This document shows, piece after piece, positions 1 through 10,423 of a stretch of 23,638 bases of DNA (the first letter of the stretch is position 1; every line of letters begins with the position of its first letter). The position numbers and the translations under genes are program-made. The DNA is from Funneliformis mosseae (lineage: Eukaryota > Glomeromycota > Glomeromycetes > Glomerales > Glomeraceae), in assembly GCA_910592005.1 (NCBI GenBank), contig CAJVPP010001003.1, positions 1-23,638 of the forward strand, read 5' to 3'. The notes under the pieces were generated by a model. That model was not told where the DNA came from. It did not search any database and saw only the letters and a list, made by a program, of their open reading frames with translations.

Positions 1-75
<75 letters not shown>
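1..75. repeat. Poly(A) homopolymer tract
   Basis: The window opens with 75 consecutive A residues. It may be longer, since it touches the window edge. It lies downstream of the minus-strand membrane-protein gene. It could be a simple-sequence tract or the tail of an inserted retro-copy; nothing beside it decides. Homopolymer length is also prone to sequencing error. Confidence 0.9.
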
Positions 76-77
<2 letters not shown>

Positions 78-204
78 CAATTTAAAATTCACTTTCGAAA
101 AGAAAATAAAATAAAAATAAAATAAATAAGGGATTTCAAAATAAATCCTTTTAACTTCTATCTTTAAAAAAGAAAAAATTTAAAAAGTTACTTACAGAAA
201 ATAA

Positions 205-230
205 ATGATGATGATGATGATGATGATGAT
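205..230. repeat. (ATG)n trinucleotide microsatellite
   Basis: Eight ATG units in a row plus a partial unit. The tract is non-coding and lies 3' of the minus-strand gene that ends at 471, probably in its 3' UTR or just beyond. The rest of 76-470 is AT-rich with short A runs, and I see no gene in it. Confidence 0.9.
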
Positions 231-470
231 CCCATCTTTACCACACTTCCCATCTCTACAAAATAAGTTCACATTAGAAAAAAAAATATATATTAAACCC
301 TACCCTTAAGAAAAATGTTGTAGTACAAAAGAAATAATGAAAATAAAATATCTACAAAATTTTTTAACAGAATATTGGGAAAAAAATGCAAATAATAAAA
401 ATAATAATGCCAAGGAAAAGAAAAAGCAAAAAAAAATTGTTTTTAACACTCGAAAAACTTAATGAGATTT

Positions 471-2003
471 TTATATTATCGATGGATCATGTCTTTGATG
501 TGTGGGACTATTATTTTCATTATTATCAATTGAATCCGAAAATGAATGTAAATTCGATGTAGAATTCTGCGGATTTAAGTTCGAGGGGGAATGAATGGAT
601 TGTATTATTATGGGATGATTTGATTGTTGATGAGGAGTAACATCAATAGGGGTATTTGTTTGCGACGTTGGACCAGCAGCGTACCAAACACCAGTATTAA
701 GAGGAGGTAAAGAGACAGAAGAATGTAAACTTATAAAAGTTCCATTATTATTATGATTAATATTTCTCGAATCAGAATTTTGTAAATTTTGCTGTTGAGC
801 TAATTGGTAATTATTATTCCCGTCCATATATAAAATCATATCTCTAACAGAACCATCGAATTCGGGGATTGGAATATGTGGTAAAGCGTATATTGGAGGA
901 GCGGTGGGCGAATAAGCCGGAGGAGCTGTTAAAATTGGAGTGGAAAATGTAACATTATCGATTTGAATGTCTGAATCGGTATCTCCCACTTTTTCGGCAG
1001 GCGGAGCAGATGGTTGCACGGGAGGCGTTAATTGCCGTATGGAACTAAGTTGTACGGGTGGGTGATGGTATTGCACAGAATCCGAAGTTTCATGATTCAT
1101 TTCATTGTTACCGACAATCCGAAAACTGACACCACCAACTTCGTTATCCACAACATTTGTCGAATTAGAATTATTCCCCATACTTGATTTTTCGGAAGCA
1201 AATGCATCATTCATACTCGCTTCTCCGTTACCTACACCACCTCCATTATCCCTCTTTCCACTTCCATTCCCACCTTCGTTATTATTATTATTATTATGAT
1301 TATTATTATTATTATTATTATTATAACTATAATTATTGTTATTGTTATTATTGTTATTATCAATTCTGCTGTTGTCATACTCATTGTCATTGTCATTAAC
1401 GTTATTCCCATTCATATTACTTATATCAAGGTCTTCCCCTCCTTTTGAAAGTGTAAAAGAAGAAGATTTAACAATTTTAACTAATTTTTGCTGCCTTCTG
1501 ACTTTCCAATATAATACAGCAATAGCAATAGCAACTAATAATAATGAAGCACCAAGAGAACCCAATACGATGATAACTTTCCTAATGATCATGGCTTCTT
1601 CTTTCACTTGTTTGGCAGTGTCTTCATTTTCCTCAGCTTGATCAGGATGTATTAACTGTTCGGGCTGTGTTTCATTACCACTATTCTTGTTGTTTTGTTC
1701 CGTCTCATCGTCTTTCCCCTTATTGTTATCATCCTTATGACTAGTGGGATATGGTGGTTGTTTGGATTCGACATCATCATTTTCTTCCTGATTAGAGGTG
1801 CTTGATTTTGATTGATGTTCGACTGGGTCTATACGTTTCACTAAATGTGCCGATGAATGAGAAATATCTTCAGTTTGATTAGTACTTGGTAATAAAGGTA
1901 AAGAATTGACTCCTATCATTCCTCTCGTTCCCCATTCTCCTCCTCCTACGGTAAATATTCCAGAAATGAATACTACGAGAATAACGAAGCAATAAAGCTT
2001 CAT
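471..2003 (-). CDS. Single-pass membrane protein with signal peptide, poly-Asn tail and two PPxY motifs
   Basis: Uninterrupted frame of 510 codons. The start is the ATG at 2003, because the longer open frame begins with GTG. Layout seen: N-terminal hydrophobic signal peptide (about 1-20); a polar Glu/Asn/Ser-rich outer region with N-x-T sites (near residues 42 and 110) and a KR pair at 56-57 that could be a Kex2-type site; one transmembrane helix (about 143-165) followed by a WKVRR stop-transfer; then a long low-complexity inner region. The inner region has a poly-Asn block (about 216-242) encoded by a triplet repeat, and PPAY (361-364) and PPIY (369-372). PPxY motifs are known ligands of WW domains such as those of Rsp5/Nedd4 ubiquitin ligases, so a role as a membrane-bound adaptor or regulated receptor is inferred. 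I do not recognise the family. No intron is needed. Confidence 0.85.
   Translation of the reverse strand: MKLYCFVILVVFISGIFTVGGGEWGTRGMIGVNSLPLLPSTNQTEDISHSSAHLVKRIDPVEHQSKSSTSNQEENDDVESKQPPYPTSHKDDNNKGKDDETEQNNKNSGNETQPEQLIHPDQAEENEDTAKQVKEEAMIIRKVIIVLGSLGASLLLVAIAIAVLYWKVRRQQKLVKIVKSSSFTLSKGGEDLDISNMNGNNVNDNDNEYDNSRIDNNNNNNNNNYSYNNNNNNNNHNNNNNNEGGNGSGKRDNGGGVGNGEASMNDAFASEKSSMGNNSNSTNVVDNEVGGVSFRIVGNNEMNHETSDSVQYHHPPVQLSSIRQLTPPVQPSAPPAEKVGDTDSDIQIDNVTFSTPILTAPPAYSPTAPPIYALPHIPIPEFDGSVRDMILYMDGNNNYQLAQQQNLQNSDSRNINHNNNGTFISLHSSVSLPPLNTGVWYAAGPTSQTNTPIDVTPHQQSNHPIIIQSIHSPSNLNPQNSTSNLHSFSDSIDNNENNSPTHQRHDPSII
1279..1361. repeat. (ATT)n / (AAT)n coding microsatellite
   Basis: Run of ATT triplets on the plus strand, interrupted by a few ATG, ACT and GTT triplets. 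Read on the minus strand it encodes the poly-Asn block of the membrane protein, with His, Tyr and Ser interruptions. Its purity suggests length variation between strains or nuclei. Confidence 0.85.
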
Positions 2004-2760
2004 TATTATCACATATACTTTAAGCCAAGAAAAAATTAATGTCTAACAGAACTTTATCCGTTAAAAAATAGAATTTTATTACTTGGTTAATAAATTTTAC
2101 CGTATTTTTTTTTTTTTTTCACTTTTTGCTTGGAAATTAAAAGGAAAATTATCAGGTGTCAATAAGTTAAGGATTATAGTTCGTTAAACGGTTATAACTA
2201 AATATTTTAAAGGAATTATCTCTGAAAAAAAAAAAAAAAAAAAAAAAAAAAAGGAAAAAATTTTGGTACGTGAGAGATAATTGATAAAGGTTGGGGTTTT
2301 TTTTATTTTTATCTTACTTTTGTTATTTTATTTTATTTTATTATTTTTTTGCGACTTTTAGAACTGACGGAAGAAAAAAAAAAAAAAAAAAAAAAATTAT
2401 TATTAACCAACTTTTTGCGTTGGTTTCGCAAAAATATTAGTTGTTGTAACATCTAATTTAAAAAAGTAAAACTGACTTTTTCGTTTTCACAACAAATCAA
2501 ATTTGACATTAACCTATGTAACCTATGCAACTTATTAATATAAAACTTGTTTAATGTTATTTATTTCCCAATAAGGTAATGTTGATAAAAAATTTCCTTC
2601 TCGAAAAATAAAATAAATAAATTTTGTATTTTCGTTGGGAAAAAAAAATTTTAGCTTTTTTTTTTATTGATGAATTTGGCAACATAATGGCTTAATTGCC
2701 AATTCATTCACGATAATTTATCACATCATATTTTAAATATCACATTTCTTGTCATGATTT
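2004..2760. other. Intergenic region with poly(A)/poly(T) tracts
   Basis: Contains the upstream region of the membrane-protein gene and the 3' flank of the DDX47 gene, both on the minus strand. It holds long A runs (about 2226-2252 and 2374-2396) and T runs (about 2107-2119), which are nucleosome-poor promoter-like tracts. No open frame or RNA gene is seen. Confidence 0.6.
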
Positions 2761-4447
2761 TTATCTCCTAATCTTCTTTGCCTTCTTACCAAGTTTATTA
2801 GATTGAATAATATCTCTATCTTCTTTGTCTCTAAAATCATCATCATTTTTAATCCTCTTGCTACCCTTCTTTTGTTGTTGTTGTTGTTCTCTCATTTCCA
2901 ATGTCACCATTCTTTGAGCTTCGCTAACCCTTTCTTGTAATAACATCACATCATCTTTACTATCAATTGGAAATACATCCATTTTTTTACCAATAACATG
3001 TTCGATTCTTTGATATAATTCGACATCATATTGCGTTACTAATGTGATGGATTTACCGGATCTACCTGCTCTTGCCGTTCTTCCAACTCTATGTATATAA
3101 TCTTTACTATTTGCTGGTATATCAAAATTAATCACTACATCCACCAGAGGTATATCAAGCCCTCTAACGAAAAAAAATGAGTGGATGTAAGTTTCAGCAA
3201 AAATAAAAAGTAACTCTCAAGATAAATATTACGCACCTTGACGCAACATCTGTGGCTACCAAAATATTTCGACTTCCTGCTTTAAATTTATTCAAAGAAC
3301 CCAATCTTTTTGCCTGTGATAATTGTCCATGTAATGGAATCGCGGGAAATCCCATATTACGTAACAACAATGCCAGTCTTTGTGTATCATTACATGTTCT
3401 GGTAAATATGATCAATGAATTACCAGCCAATTCGTTACATAAATAAACAAGATAACAATCTTTATGTTTGAATGGAAAGAATAAATAATATTGGAGTAAC
3501 GTGGACACCGTAGAGTATCTTAGTAAGAAAAAGTTCAAAGGAATGTTAAAGCCTATAATGGGAAGTATCATTCGTAATGAAAATTCGTCGAACCTACTTT
3601 GAGGAAACTTCGATCTTTACTGGATTCATTAATGAAGCTCTTTGTAATTTTGCTACTTTCGTAGTCATGGTAGCCGAAAAAAGAAATGTATGTCTCTCTT
3701 TAGGAATAACCTTTAATAACTTGTCAATTATTGGACCAAAATCCATATCCAACAATTTATCAGCTTCATCCATAACCTAAATATTGATAATTCCATAAGA
3801 TTCTTTTTTTTAAGCAGTAACAATAAACGAATTTTTTTTTCAATTTGTTTACCAAATATTTTAAATTTTTTAAACTAAATCCTTTTGTATTTTCTAAGTG
3901 ATCCTGAAGTCTTCCAGGTGTAGCTATAATGATATGTGGTTTTTTAGACAAAGCAATTGCTTGCGACATCATATCCATGCCACCGATTATAACTGCACAT
4001 CGAACCCCTATTACAGATCCCAAAGATTCAAACATTTCTGATATTTGAAACGCCAGTTCCCTGATAATCAAGTAATTAACGTCACATCTCAATTAACCAC
4101 CTTCTTCTAAAGTAAAAAGTTTATTAATTACCTGGTTGGTGCTAATATACAAGCAAATAATCCTTGTGGTGCTTCCCATAATGCTTGCAAGATAGGTAAA
4201 GCGAATGCTGCTGTTTTACCTGATCCAGTTTGTGCCAGTCCAATTACATCCCTTCCTTGTAATGCCCAAGGGATAGCTTCTGCTTGTATTTCCGTAGGTG
4301 TTTTATACTTGCATTGTTCACACGCTTTACATAAAGGTTCAATAATGCCCTATCCTTTTTATTAGAACATACAGACAATTCAACCTATAGCAAACTAGTG
4401 AAATAACTTACCAGTGATTCAAAGGTTTTCTCTTTTGGGGTCGACAT
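2761..4447 (-). CDS. RRP3: DEAD-box ATP-dependent RNA helicase, DDX47/Rrp3 type (six exons)
   Basis: Spliced CDS complement(2761..3163, 3237..3518, 3598..3776, 3853..4060, 4132..4349, 4412..4447), with introns of 62-79 nt that all read GT...AG. It totals 1326 nt, giving 441 aa, close to human DDX47 (455). Motifs in order: F-E-S-L and the Q motif (TPTEIQ), motif I AQTGSGKT, motif Ia APTRELA split by intron 2, GG, TPGR, motif [10 protein letters not shown] directly after intron 3, motif III SAT, IIFTRT, ATDVASRGLDIP spanning intron 5, and HRVGRTAR(A)GR. A basic tail, interrupted by five Gln, ends in KKAKKIRR, fitting a nucleolar protein. In yeast Rrp3 acts in early 18S rRNA processing (family knowledge). 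It is divergently arranged with the SYF2 gene. The gene symbol follows the yeast orthologue. Exon joins are predicted from consensus sites and frame; the motif order strongly supports them. Confidence 0.93.
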
Positions 4448-4690
4448 GTTATTCTTTGTAAGGACTGATTTTTTTTGGGAGCAAAAAAAAAAAAAAAAAA
4501 AATTATCTTCACGTGATTAATGAATCGCGCGATTAACTTACGGTAATTATTTTTTTTTTTTTTTTTTTTTTTTTTGCACAAAACTTTTTTTTTTTTTTTT
4601 CCAATATAAAAAAAAAAACCATATTTTTAACCCGTTATAAACTTTCATTTTTCTTTCACACTCTATAAACAAAACGTTTAGTTCTAAAAT
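4448..4690. promoter_or_regulatory. Divergent promoter between DDX47 and SYF2 genes
   Basis: Only 243 bp separate the two start codons, so the genes probably share a bidirectional promoter. It contains A and T homopolymers (about 4482-4501, 4551-4575 and 4587-4600), a TATA-like CCAATATAAAA (from about 4601) about 85 bp before the SYF2 ATG, the E-box palindrome TCACGTGA (4509-4516) and a second palindrome AATCGCGCGATT (4523-4534). CACGTG is the known core for bHLH factors such as Cbf1. Use of either site is inference. Confidence 0.6.
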
Positions 4691-7290
4691 ATGCCGCCTA
4701 AAAAGAAAAATACAGCTTCAAAATCTAATCAAATTCAACCCGAGAGTAATGTTGAAGACGCTACGTCGGCTACTGCTCCTTCCCAAGAAGAACCACCACC
4801 AAAGAAAAAGGCTACAAGGAAACCTAGGACCACTAAAAAGAAAGATCTCGTTTCACAAGAGGGTTCTACTAGTATTATAGAACCTAATAGTTCTACTACT
4901 ATATCGGCCGATACTCAGCTACATGAAGCAACAATTCCCGTAAAAAAAAAACCTGGAAGAAAATCTAAAGCTAAACAACAAGAAGTTGTTACTGTAAAGG
5001 AGGAACCTTTAGAACAACAGCAACAACAATTTACTACGACTACCGCTCCTTCCACTGTTCCTCAGCAACATCTATTATTTATTAACGCAACTCCTGAAGA
5101 ACCGGTCAAGAAAAAACCTGGAAGGAAGCCTAAAGTAAAGAAACAGGAAGCGGACCAACAAAACCAACAACTACCACCAGAAAAGAATATTGTAAATATT
5201 CAACCGACACCGGCTACAAATCCATCGTCGTCATCATCATCGTCGTCACCAGCAGCTATAAGAAACCTCATAAATTTAGATGAGAATAGCTTTCCTCCTC
5301 ACGGTTTTAAAAGTGGGATACAATCCGAATCACAGAATAGTAATAATTATAATACTTCTCCCCCTGTCGCATCGTCTCCTGATGTTCAACCAGCAATCGC
5401 TCCAATTCCCACTCCTCTTCCTGCTGCTACACACAGTAAGCGAGGGCGACCTAAAAAAGTCAAATCTCTTGAAGCTGATCCACAGGCTGTTAGTGCTGAG
5501 ACAAAAGTGGCTCCGACTAGAAAGAGAAAATCAAAGAAACAAGAAGCTTCAGCTGAATTAAATCAATTATCAGATATTGTTGCAAATTCGTCATCTCAAG
5601 AACAAATAAGTTCACAACATCGACATGAAGAGGAAGTTGATCAATTGGCTAAGGCAGCCAACCCTCCTAAAAAGAGGAGGACTAAAAAGCAAGATGCTGC
5701 CGTTGTTTCTACTCCGCAAATGGAATCAGCTTCTGGACAGGTTCCGGTACAAGATGAGCAACAACCACCTGCTAAGGCTACTAAGAGGGGTAGACCGAAG
5801 AAAACAAAACCAGACTCGACTGGGGTTGAGAAACTATCTAATAACGAAGAAGCTGTTATAAAAATGGAGGATTTGGTACCTAGTCCTGTGATAGAATCTC
5901 ATGTAACTGAATCACAAATAAAAGTTGAGCCTTCGGAAAAAACAAGTACAGGTCCAAAAAATTCATCTGTTGTATTAAATGAATATGAAAATTCTGAGCA
6001 ACAAGAACGGAAAAACCTTTCTGATTCTATAAGTCCACACTCAATTGATAGGGGTGATGTTAAAATTTTTGATGCTTCAGAGAATAATAATGATATTCAT
6101 CAAGTTCAAGAATTACAAGTACAAGAACAGGATGTTACAATGGAGGATACACAAAATAAGGATTTGACCGTTAATAATGAACAAAGTATTAAGAGAAAAC
6201 GTTCTATAGATAATAATGATATTGAAGATGAGATAAATGTACAAAATAAATCATCTCAAATTGAGGAAGTTAGAGCTAGAATGGAAAAATTTAAAAAACT
6301 TCGAAGTCGAATGGTGCGTCAATATATTTTTTTTAGTTGATAAATAATCCGTTCGGCGGGCTTAATTGAATTTTATTTATAGGATGAAGGAGAATCTGCT
6401 AATCGCAAAGAGGTTTTTGAAGAGCATCAACGTAAGAAAACTAATCCTAAAGAGATTATCAAACAAGAAAGAAAACGGGAAGAAGCTGAAAAATTGTTGG
6501 CTAAACAAGTAATGTTAGATCAATTTTGACATGTGTATCAGAATATAATATACTAATTAATACTTTTTGTATATATATATAGCAAGCTGAAGAGAGAGGA
6601 GAGGATTATGAAAGGTCAAAATTCTGGGAATATTCTGCCGAGTCGGTTGAAAAATGGGAAAAGAAACAAGAAAAGAAAGCAAAAAAATCGGATGTTGCAT
6701 TTACTGGTAAGCAAAATTAATTTGTATATATATTTTTTGTTTTTTTTTTTTTTAAAAAAAAATTATATATATCGCTCTCTATTAGATTATAATCAAGTAG
6801 CACATAAGAAATATAAGAGACAAATTAATGAATTAAAGCCAGATCTAGTAACATATAAGGAACAAAAAGCAGCGGCAGTGGCATCATCAAGTTTAGTCAC
6901 AACAGAAGATGGTCAAATCGTCTCAGTAGATACGGAATCGAATTTTTATCGAGATGCAAATTCTTTACAGTATGCTAGCGTAGATAATCAACCAACTCGT
7001 GAAGCTATTGATAGAGTTGTTGCGGATGTTAACAAGACAATTGCTAAGCGTGAGAAATCATCTAGGCAAAAACCTGTTAATGAAGATGACGACATTACTT
7101 ATATCAATGAGCGCAATAGAAGATTTAATGAAAAAATTGGTAGATTTTATGATAAATATACTAAAGAAATTAAAGAAAATTTTGAACGTGGTACCGCGTA
7201 AGTATTTTTTAAGATTTGGTGGAATGAGTTTTATTTGGTGAGATGTGTTTTTATTAATCATCATTTTCTTTCCCAAATATTAGGTTGTAA
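4691..7290 (+). CDS. SYF2: SYF2-type pre-mRNA splicing factor with long AT-hook N-terminal extension (five exons)
   Basis: Spliced CDS join(4691..6313, 6383..6508, 6583..6706, 6786..7197, 7284..7290), 2292 nt, 763 aa. Introns are 69, 74, 79 and 86 nt with GT...AG ends; intron 2 carries a TACTAAT branch-point sequence. The last 235 or so residues match SYF2: ARGEDYE-like ERGEDYERSKFWE, SAESVEKWEKK, KPDLVTYKE, EAIDRVVADV, DITYINERNRRFNEKIGRFYDKYTKEIK, and the conserved end NFERGTAL. SYF2 belongs to the Prp19/NTC-associated spliceosome complex (family knowledge). Residues 1-525 or so are an unusual extension: six basic modules, including KPGRKSK (87-93), KPGRKPK (142-148) and KRGRPKK (250-256 and 365-371), poly-Gln and poly-Ser runs, and SUMO-like VKEE, IKME and IKVE motifs. 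Human SYF2 is 243 aa. The extension lies in the same exon as the start of the SYF2 domain, so this is a fusion rather than two genes. Confidence 0.9.
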
Positions 7291-8189
7291 ATCATGATTC
7301 TATCATATTAAGAACATCAGAATGGCGTACTCATAATTTCTTTTATGGTTTTACTTGTCTTTGTTTCATTTACTTTATGTTTATCGAAATACTTAATCGT
7401 AAGTGAAATAATATTGATCGTTTCAAATTGTAAATATGATTAGTAACATTCAGCAAGTTTTCTTTCTATTTCGACAATTATTTTATTCCTTTATGTTTGT
7501 TTTTTTTTTTAAAAAAAATTTTTTTTTAACAAATAAAGTTTTTAGAAACATTAATTAGTATTATAAGTAATGTTTATTCCTGGAATATCACGTAAGATTA
7601 TACATAGTATTGTAAAGGGTTTCATTAGTATCAAATTGTACTATAAACCTATAAACTTCTATCTATGAAAAGAAATTGTAAATTTTATATATAGGTGCTA
7701 GCGTTATATAATCGTATTTAAAACAACAATGACAAAGTCTTTAATTTTTATTAATCGTAACCTACGTTTTCATCCTTCTATATTGTTTAATATTCTTATT
7801 ATAAAAATAATCAAGAAGGTAGATTTTCTGAATCAAAATCATCATAAGTAAAATTTACTGGTTTCTTTACAAACTATCTGAAAAATGTTTCAAAATGTTT
7901 ATCTATTATAATTTTTATTATAACATTTAAAACAAATTTATAAAAATTCAAAAATTTTGATAAGGAAGTGAAAATTCCAACTTTTCAAATAAAATCAGAG
8001 CAAATTATCAGTTTAAAAAAAGAAAAAATAAACTAATTAAAAGGATTTTAATAATTAGTAAGTTTCTTATTTTTATTAATTTTTATATTAATCTAAAATA
8101 AAAAATTTGTATAAAAATTGCATTTCTTATAAATACAATTTAATATAATACATATGATCTATTAATCTAATATGATTCTAAAATATATA
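7291..8189. other. Gene-free AT-rich stretch, 3' flank of SYF2
   Basis: No recognisable coding region on either strand. AATAAA at about 7531-7536 is a plausible polyadenylation signal for the SYF2 transcript, about 240 bp after its stop. The remainder is AT-rich with a short A/T inverted tract near 7500-7530. Confidence 0.5.
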
Positions 8190-8215
8190 TAGTTAAATCT
8201 CTTTAAATGCATCCT
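8190..8215 (+). repeat. Left terminal inverted repeat of the Tigger/pogo element
   Basis: The stretch from 8190 aligns to the reverse complement of 15497-15522 over about 26 positions (AGTyArAyCTCTwTArA, then CATCC after a small gap). It is preceded by TA. Confidence 0.55.
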
Positions 8216-8439
8216 TTAGAATCAACTACTTTACTATTTCACAAAAAATTTTACTTTTATATGATTTCTATTTTATTAAAAAATTTTATATATATAGATT
8301 AATTGCTAAAAAAATTAAAGATACTTAAATTAATTCTTCTTTAGAATCATTATATTTATTATTTTTGTTATATATCTCTTTCTAAACTAGATTTATTATA
8401 TCAGATTCATTTAGAATAGCTTCAATTAGAATTTCTTTT

Positions 8440-10060
8440 TTGCAAATTATAAAAAAAATCCTTTAATTTATTTGCTAACGAAGCAATACAAGAATCAACC
8501 ATATCAAGTTCTTCAATTATTGATTTACATCTACTACTTCTTGATCTATATTTTCTTGTTGAATTTGTGACATGTTAGCTATGTATTTATTGGTTAAAGT
8601 AGATAAGATTTCAGTTTTTTTTAACATTTATGAATTGTCTCTTTAGTTACATATCTTTATATAGCTTCTTTGATAGTGATCTTCTCTTTATTGATGTCTT
8701 TGTCATCTTCAAAAAGTTCAACATATGATGATAATAATATCTCTTATAATAAGGCTTAAAACTTACAATAATTTCAGTATCAAGCGATTAAAGATAACTT
8801 ATTGTATTAGAAGATAGGAAGGCTATTTCAATATGAGTTAGTTAAAACTGAATAATATTAGGTTAGAATCCTTTTGATATATTATCATAACCTCTTAAAT
8901 CCAATTTCCTTTTATAAAAGAGAGAAAAAGAAAACAGATTGTCCTATTAAAAAAAGGTAATTTTTTTTATTAGTTTTCTTTTAAATTATCTTAACATTTT
9001 TATTTTATTTATCTTAAAGAAACTGATTTCAAAATTTGTGGATTGTGATTTTAGTAGTAAATAACTTTTTTAATATAAAAAATTAACAAAAAGGTTAATT
9101 AAAAAATTTACTTTATATTTTACTTTATAATTTTTGTGATTTTGTAATTTTCGTAATAAATATGCTGATGCAAATATCTTTTCATCTATATTATTTTTGT
9201 CTTGATTAACCTCTAAAAGTGGTAAATAATATAGATCAAAATGTGTCAGAGTATAAATAACTAAGAGCAAGATCTTTTTATCTTGCATTCTAAAATTCCT
9301 ATTCATTTTTAGAAGTATCTCTTCAAATATGATTGAATTCATTAATGCTTTTGAGTTTTTATAGTAATAGACTAAAATATGTTTTAAGTTAACTTTTAAA
9401 AGAAATTTTAGTTTTTTTAGTTCCTATGTATTAACATTGAAAAGAACTATAATTAAGTCTTATCCTTTTTCTATTCACAAACTAGATTTGTTAAAAGTGT
9501 TTGATTCAGAACTATTCAGAAATAAAGCCTTATTTTATTTATATTATAAATTTAATTAGAAAAATCAACTCAATAGTTAGCATAGTTTCATTTTTTCTTC
9601 TGAAAAAGATGCCAATAGTGCACTTTCTGATTCTATATGTACACAAAACCTATAAAGATTATTATATTTTTTAAATTTTGTAACCAGTCGTTAGAAAAAC
9701 AAATCAGTTTTCTTATATCAAATAGTTTGGCAAAAACTCTAACTTTTTTTTTGACTTAAATCTGATAAAATAACACTATTAGATGTTATATTCTTCACTC
9801 ACAATTTCATGACATGATAAAATAATAGATATTTGACTATTTATATCTAAATATTTGATTCAAAGCTTCAGAATTTATTACAGCCTTCCATTTGTCACAT
9901 TGCGATAAAATCTTCGATATAGTACTTTAGTTTACCTTTAAGTTTGAATATTTTTCATTAAAATAATTGGCAATATCTTAATGCCTTTTATTTTCATTTG
10001 CTTTTATCCACTTGCAAATTTGACACCTGATCTCATCATTGATTGCTGAACGTCAGATAG
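8440..10060 (-). pseudogene. Eroded Tigger/pogo (CENP-B-like) DDE transposase
   Basis: Read on the minus strand in shifting frames, the family order is visible. N-terminal helix-turn-helix text runs DIANYFNEKYSNL, then STISKILSQCDKW (about 10050-9880). A CENP-B-type region reads SNDWLQ (about 9690), followed by CVHIESESALLAS. Then come YNxxxIRLYF, where YNMDETGLF is expected, and a KKDKT-like step. An open segment (9342-9070) contains KKILLLVIYTLTH where KILLLVDNAPSH is expected. Finally SSNTISYLQSLDTEIIVSF (about 8820-8760) and an IEELDMVDS tail (about 8500). Both of the first two catalytic Asp positions appear lost (NKI and VIY). About 350 bp between the two C-terminal blocks (about 8880-9220) does not align and may be an insertion. 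Identification rests on recalled family patterns. Confidence 0.7.
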
Positions 10061-10167
10061 GTATCATAATGATAATTAAATTATGAAGTAGTCCTATAAA
10101 AAAAAGTTATGTTTTTGCTATAAAAAAAAAAGTTTTATTTAAGTAACATAAATTTGAAGTTGTAGAA

Positions 10168-10197
10168 TTAGAGTTGTGATCGCGTGTTATAAACGCG
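10168..10197 (-). other. Helitron 3' terminus: hairpin and CTAA
   Basis: On the minus strand CGCGT-loop-ACGCG (10197-10181; 5-bp stem, 7-nt loop) is followed 9 nt later by CTAA (10171-10168), and the next base is T. This is the known Helitron 3' signature (hairpin 10-12 nt before CTRR, target T). It stands out because GC-rich text is rare here. Confidence 0.65.
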
Positions 10198-10423
10198 TTG
10201 ATAATTTCTAATTAGAGACAATACTACTAATTAGAAGTTAGGTGATCTTCAGGAGGTTTAAATCATATAGTATTACTAGGAAAACGGAAACCGTTGGAGT
10301 GTCTGAAACTTTTATTTAATATATTACATGTAGTACAAAAAATAAAATGTATCACAAAAAACTAAATGTATCACAAAAAAAAGATGCATAACCGAAAATT
10401 TAGAAAAAGATAATCAACAAATT

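Noticed and set aside
1105..1641. Three plus-strand open frames opposite the membrane-protein gene (Leu/Tyr/Cys-rich).
   Set aside because: They are antisense readings of the Asn triplet repeat and flanks. The composition is an artefact, while the minus frame shows a coherent signal peptide, TM helix and motifs.
5280..5861. Plus-strand frames overlapping the SYF2 extension.
   Set aside because: They are alternative frames of exon 1. The main frame has the repeated basic modules and continues in phase into SYF2.
9070..9342. Separate small gene of 90 codons.
   Set aside because: KKILLLVIYTLTH matches the Tigger DDE region and lies in order within the transposase relic, so it is an open fragment of that pseudogene, not a gene.
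10245..10275. GGAGGTTTAAATC as the right end of the Tigger element.
   Set aside because: It resembles the left end, but lies inside the Helitron (right of its 3' end at 10168) and lacks a good TA flank. The match at 15497-15522 is better and TA-flanked.
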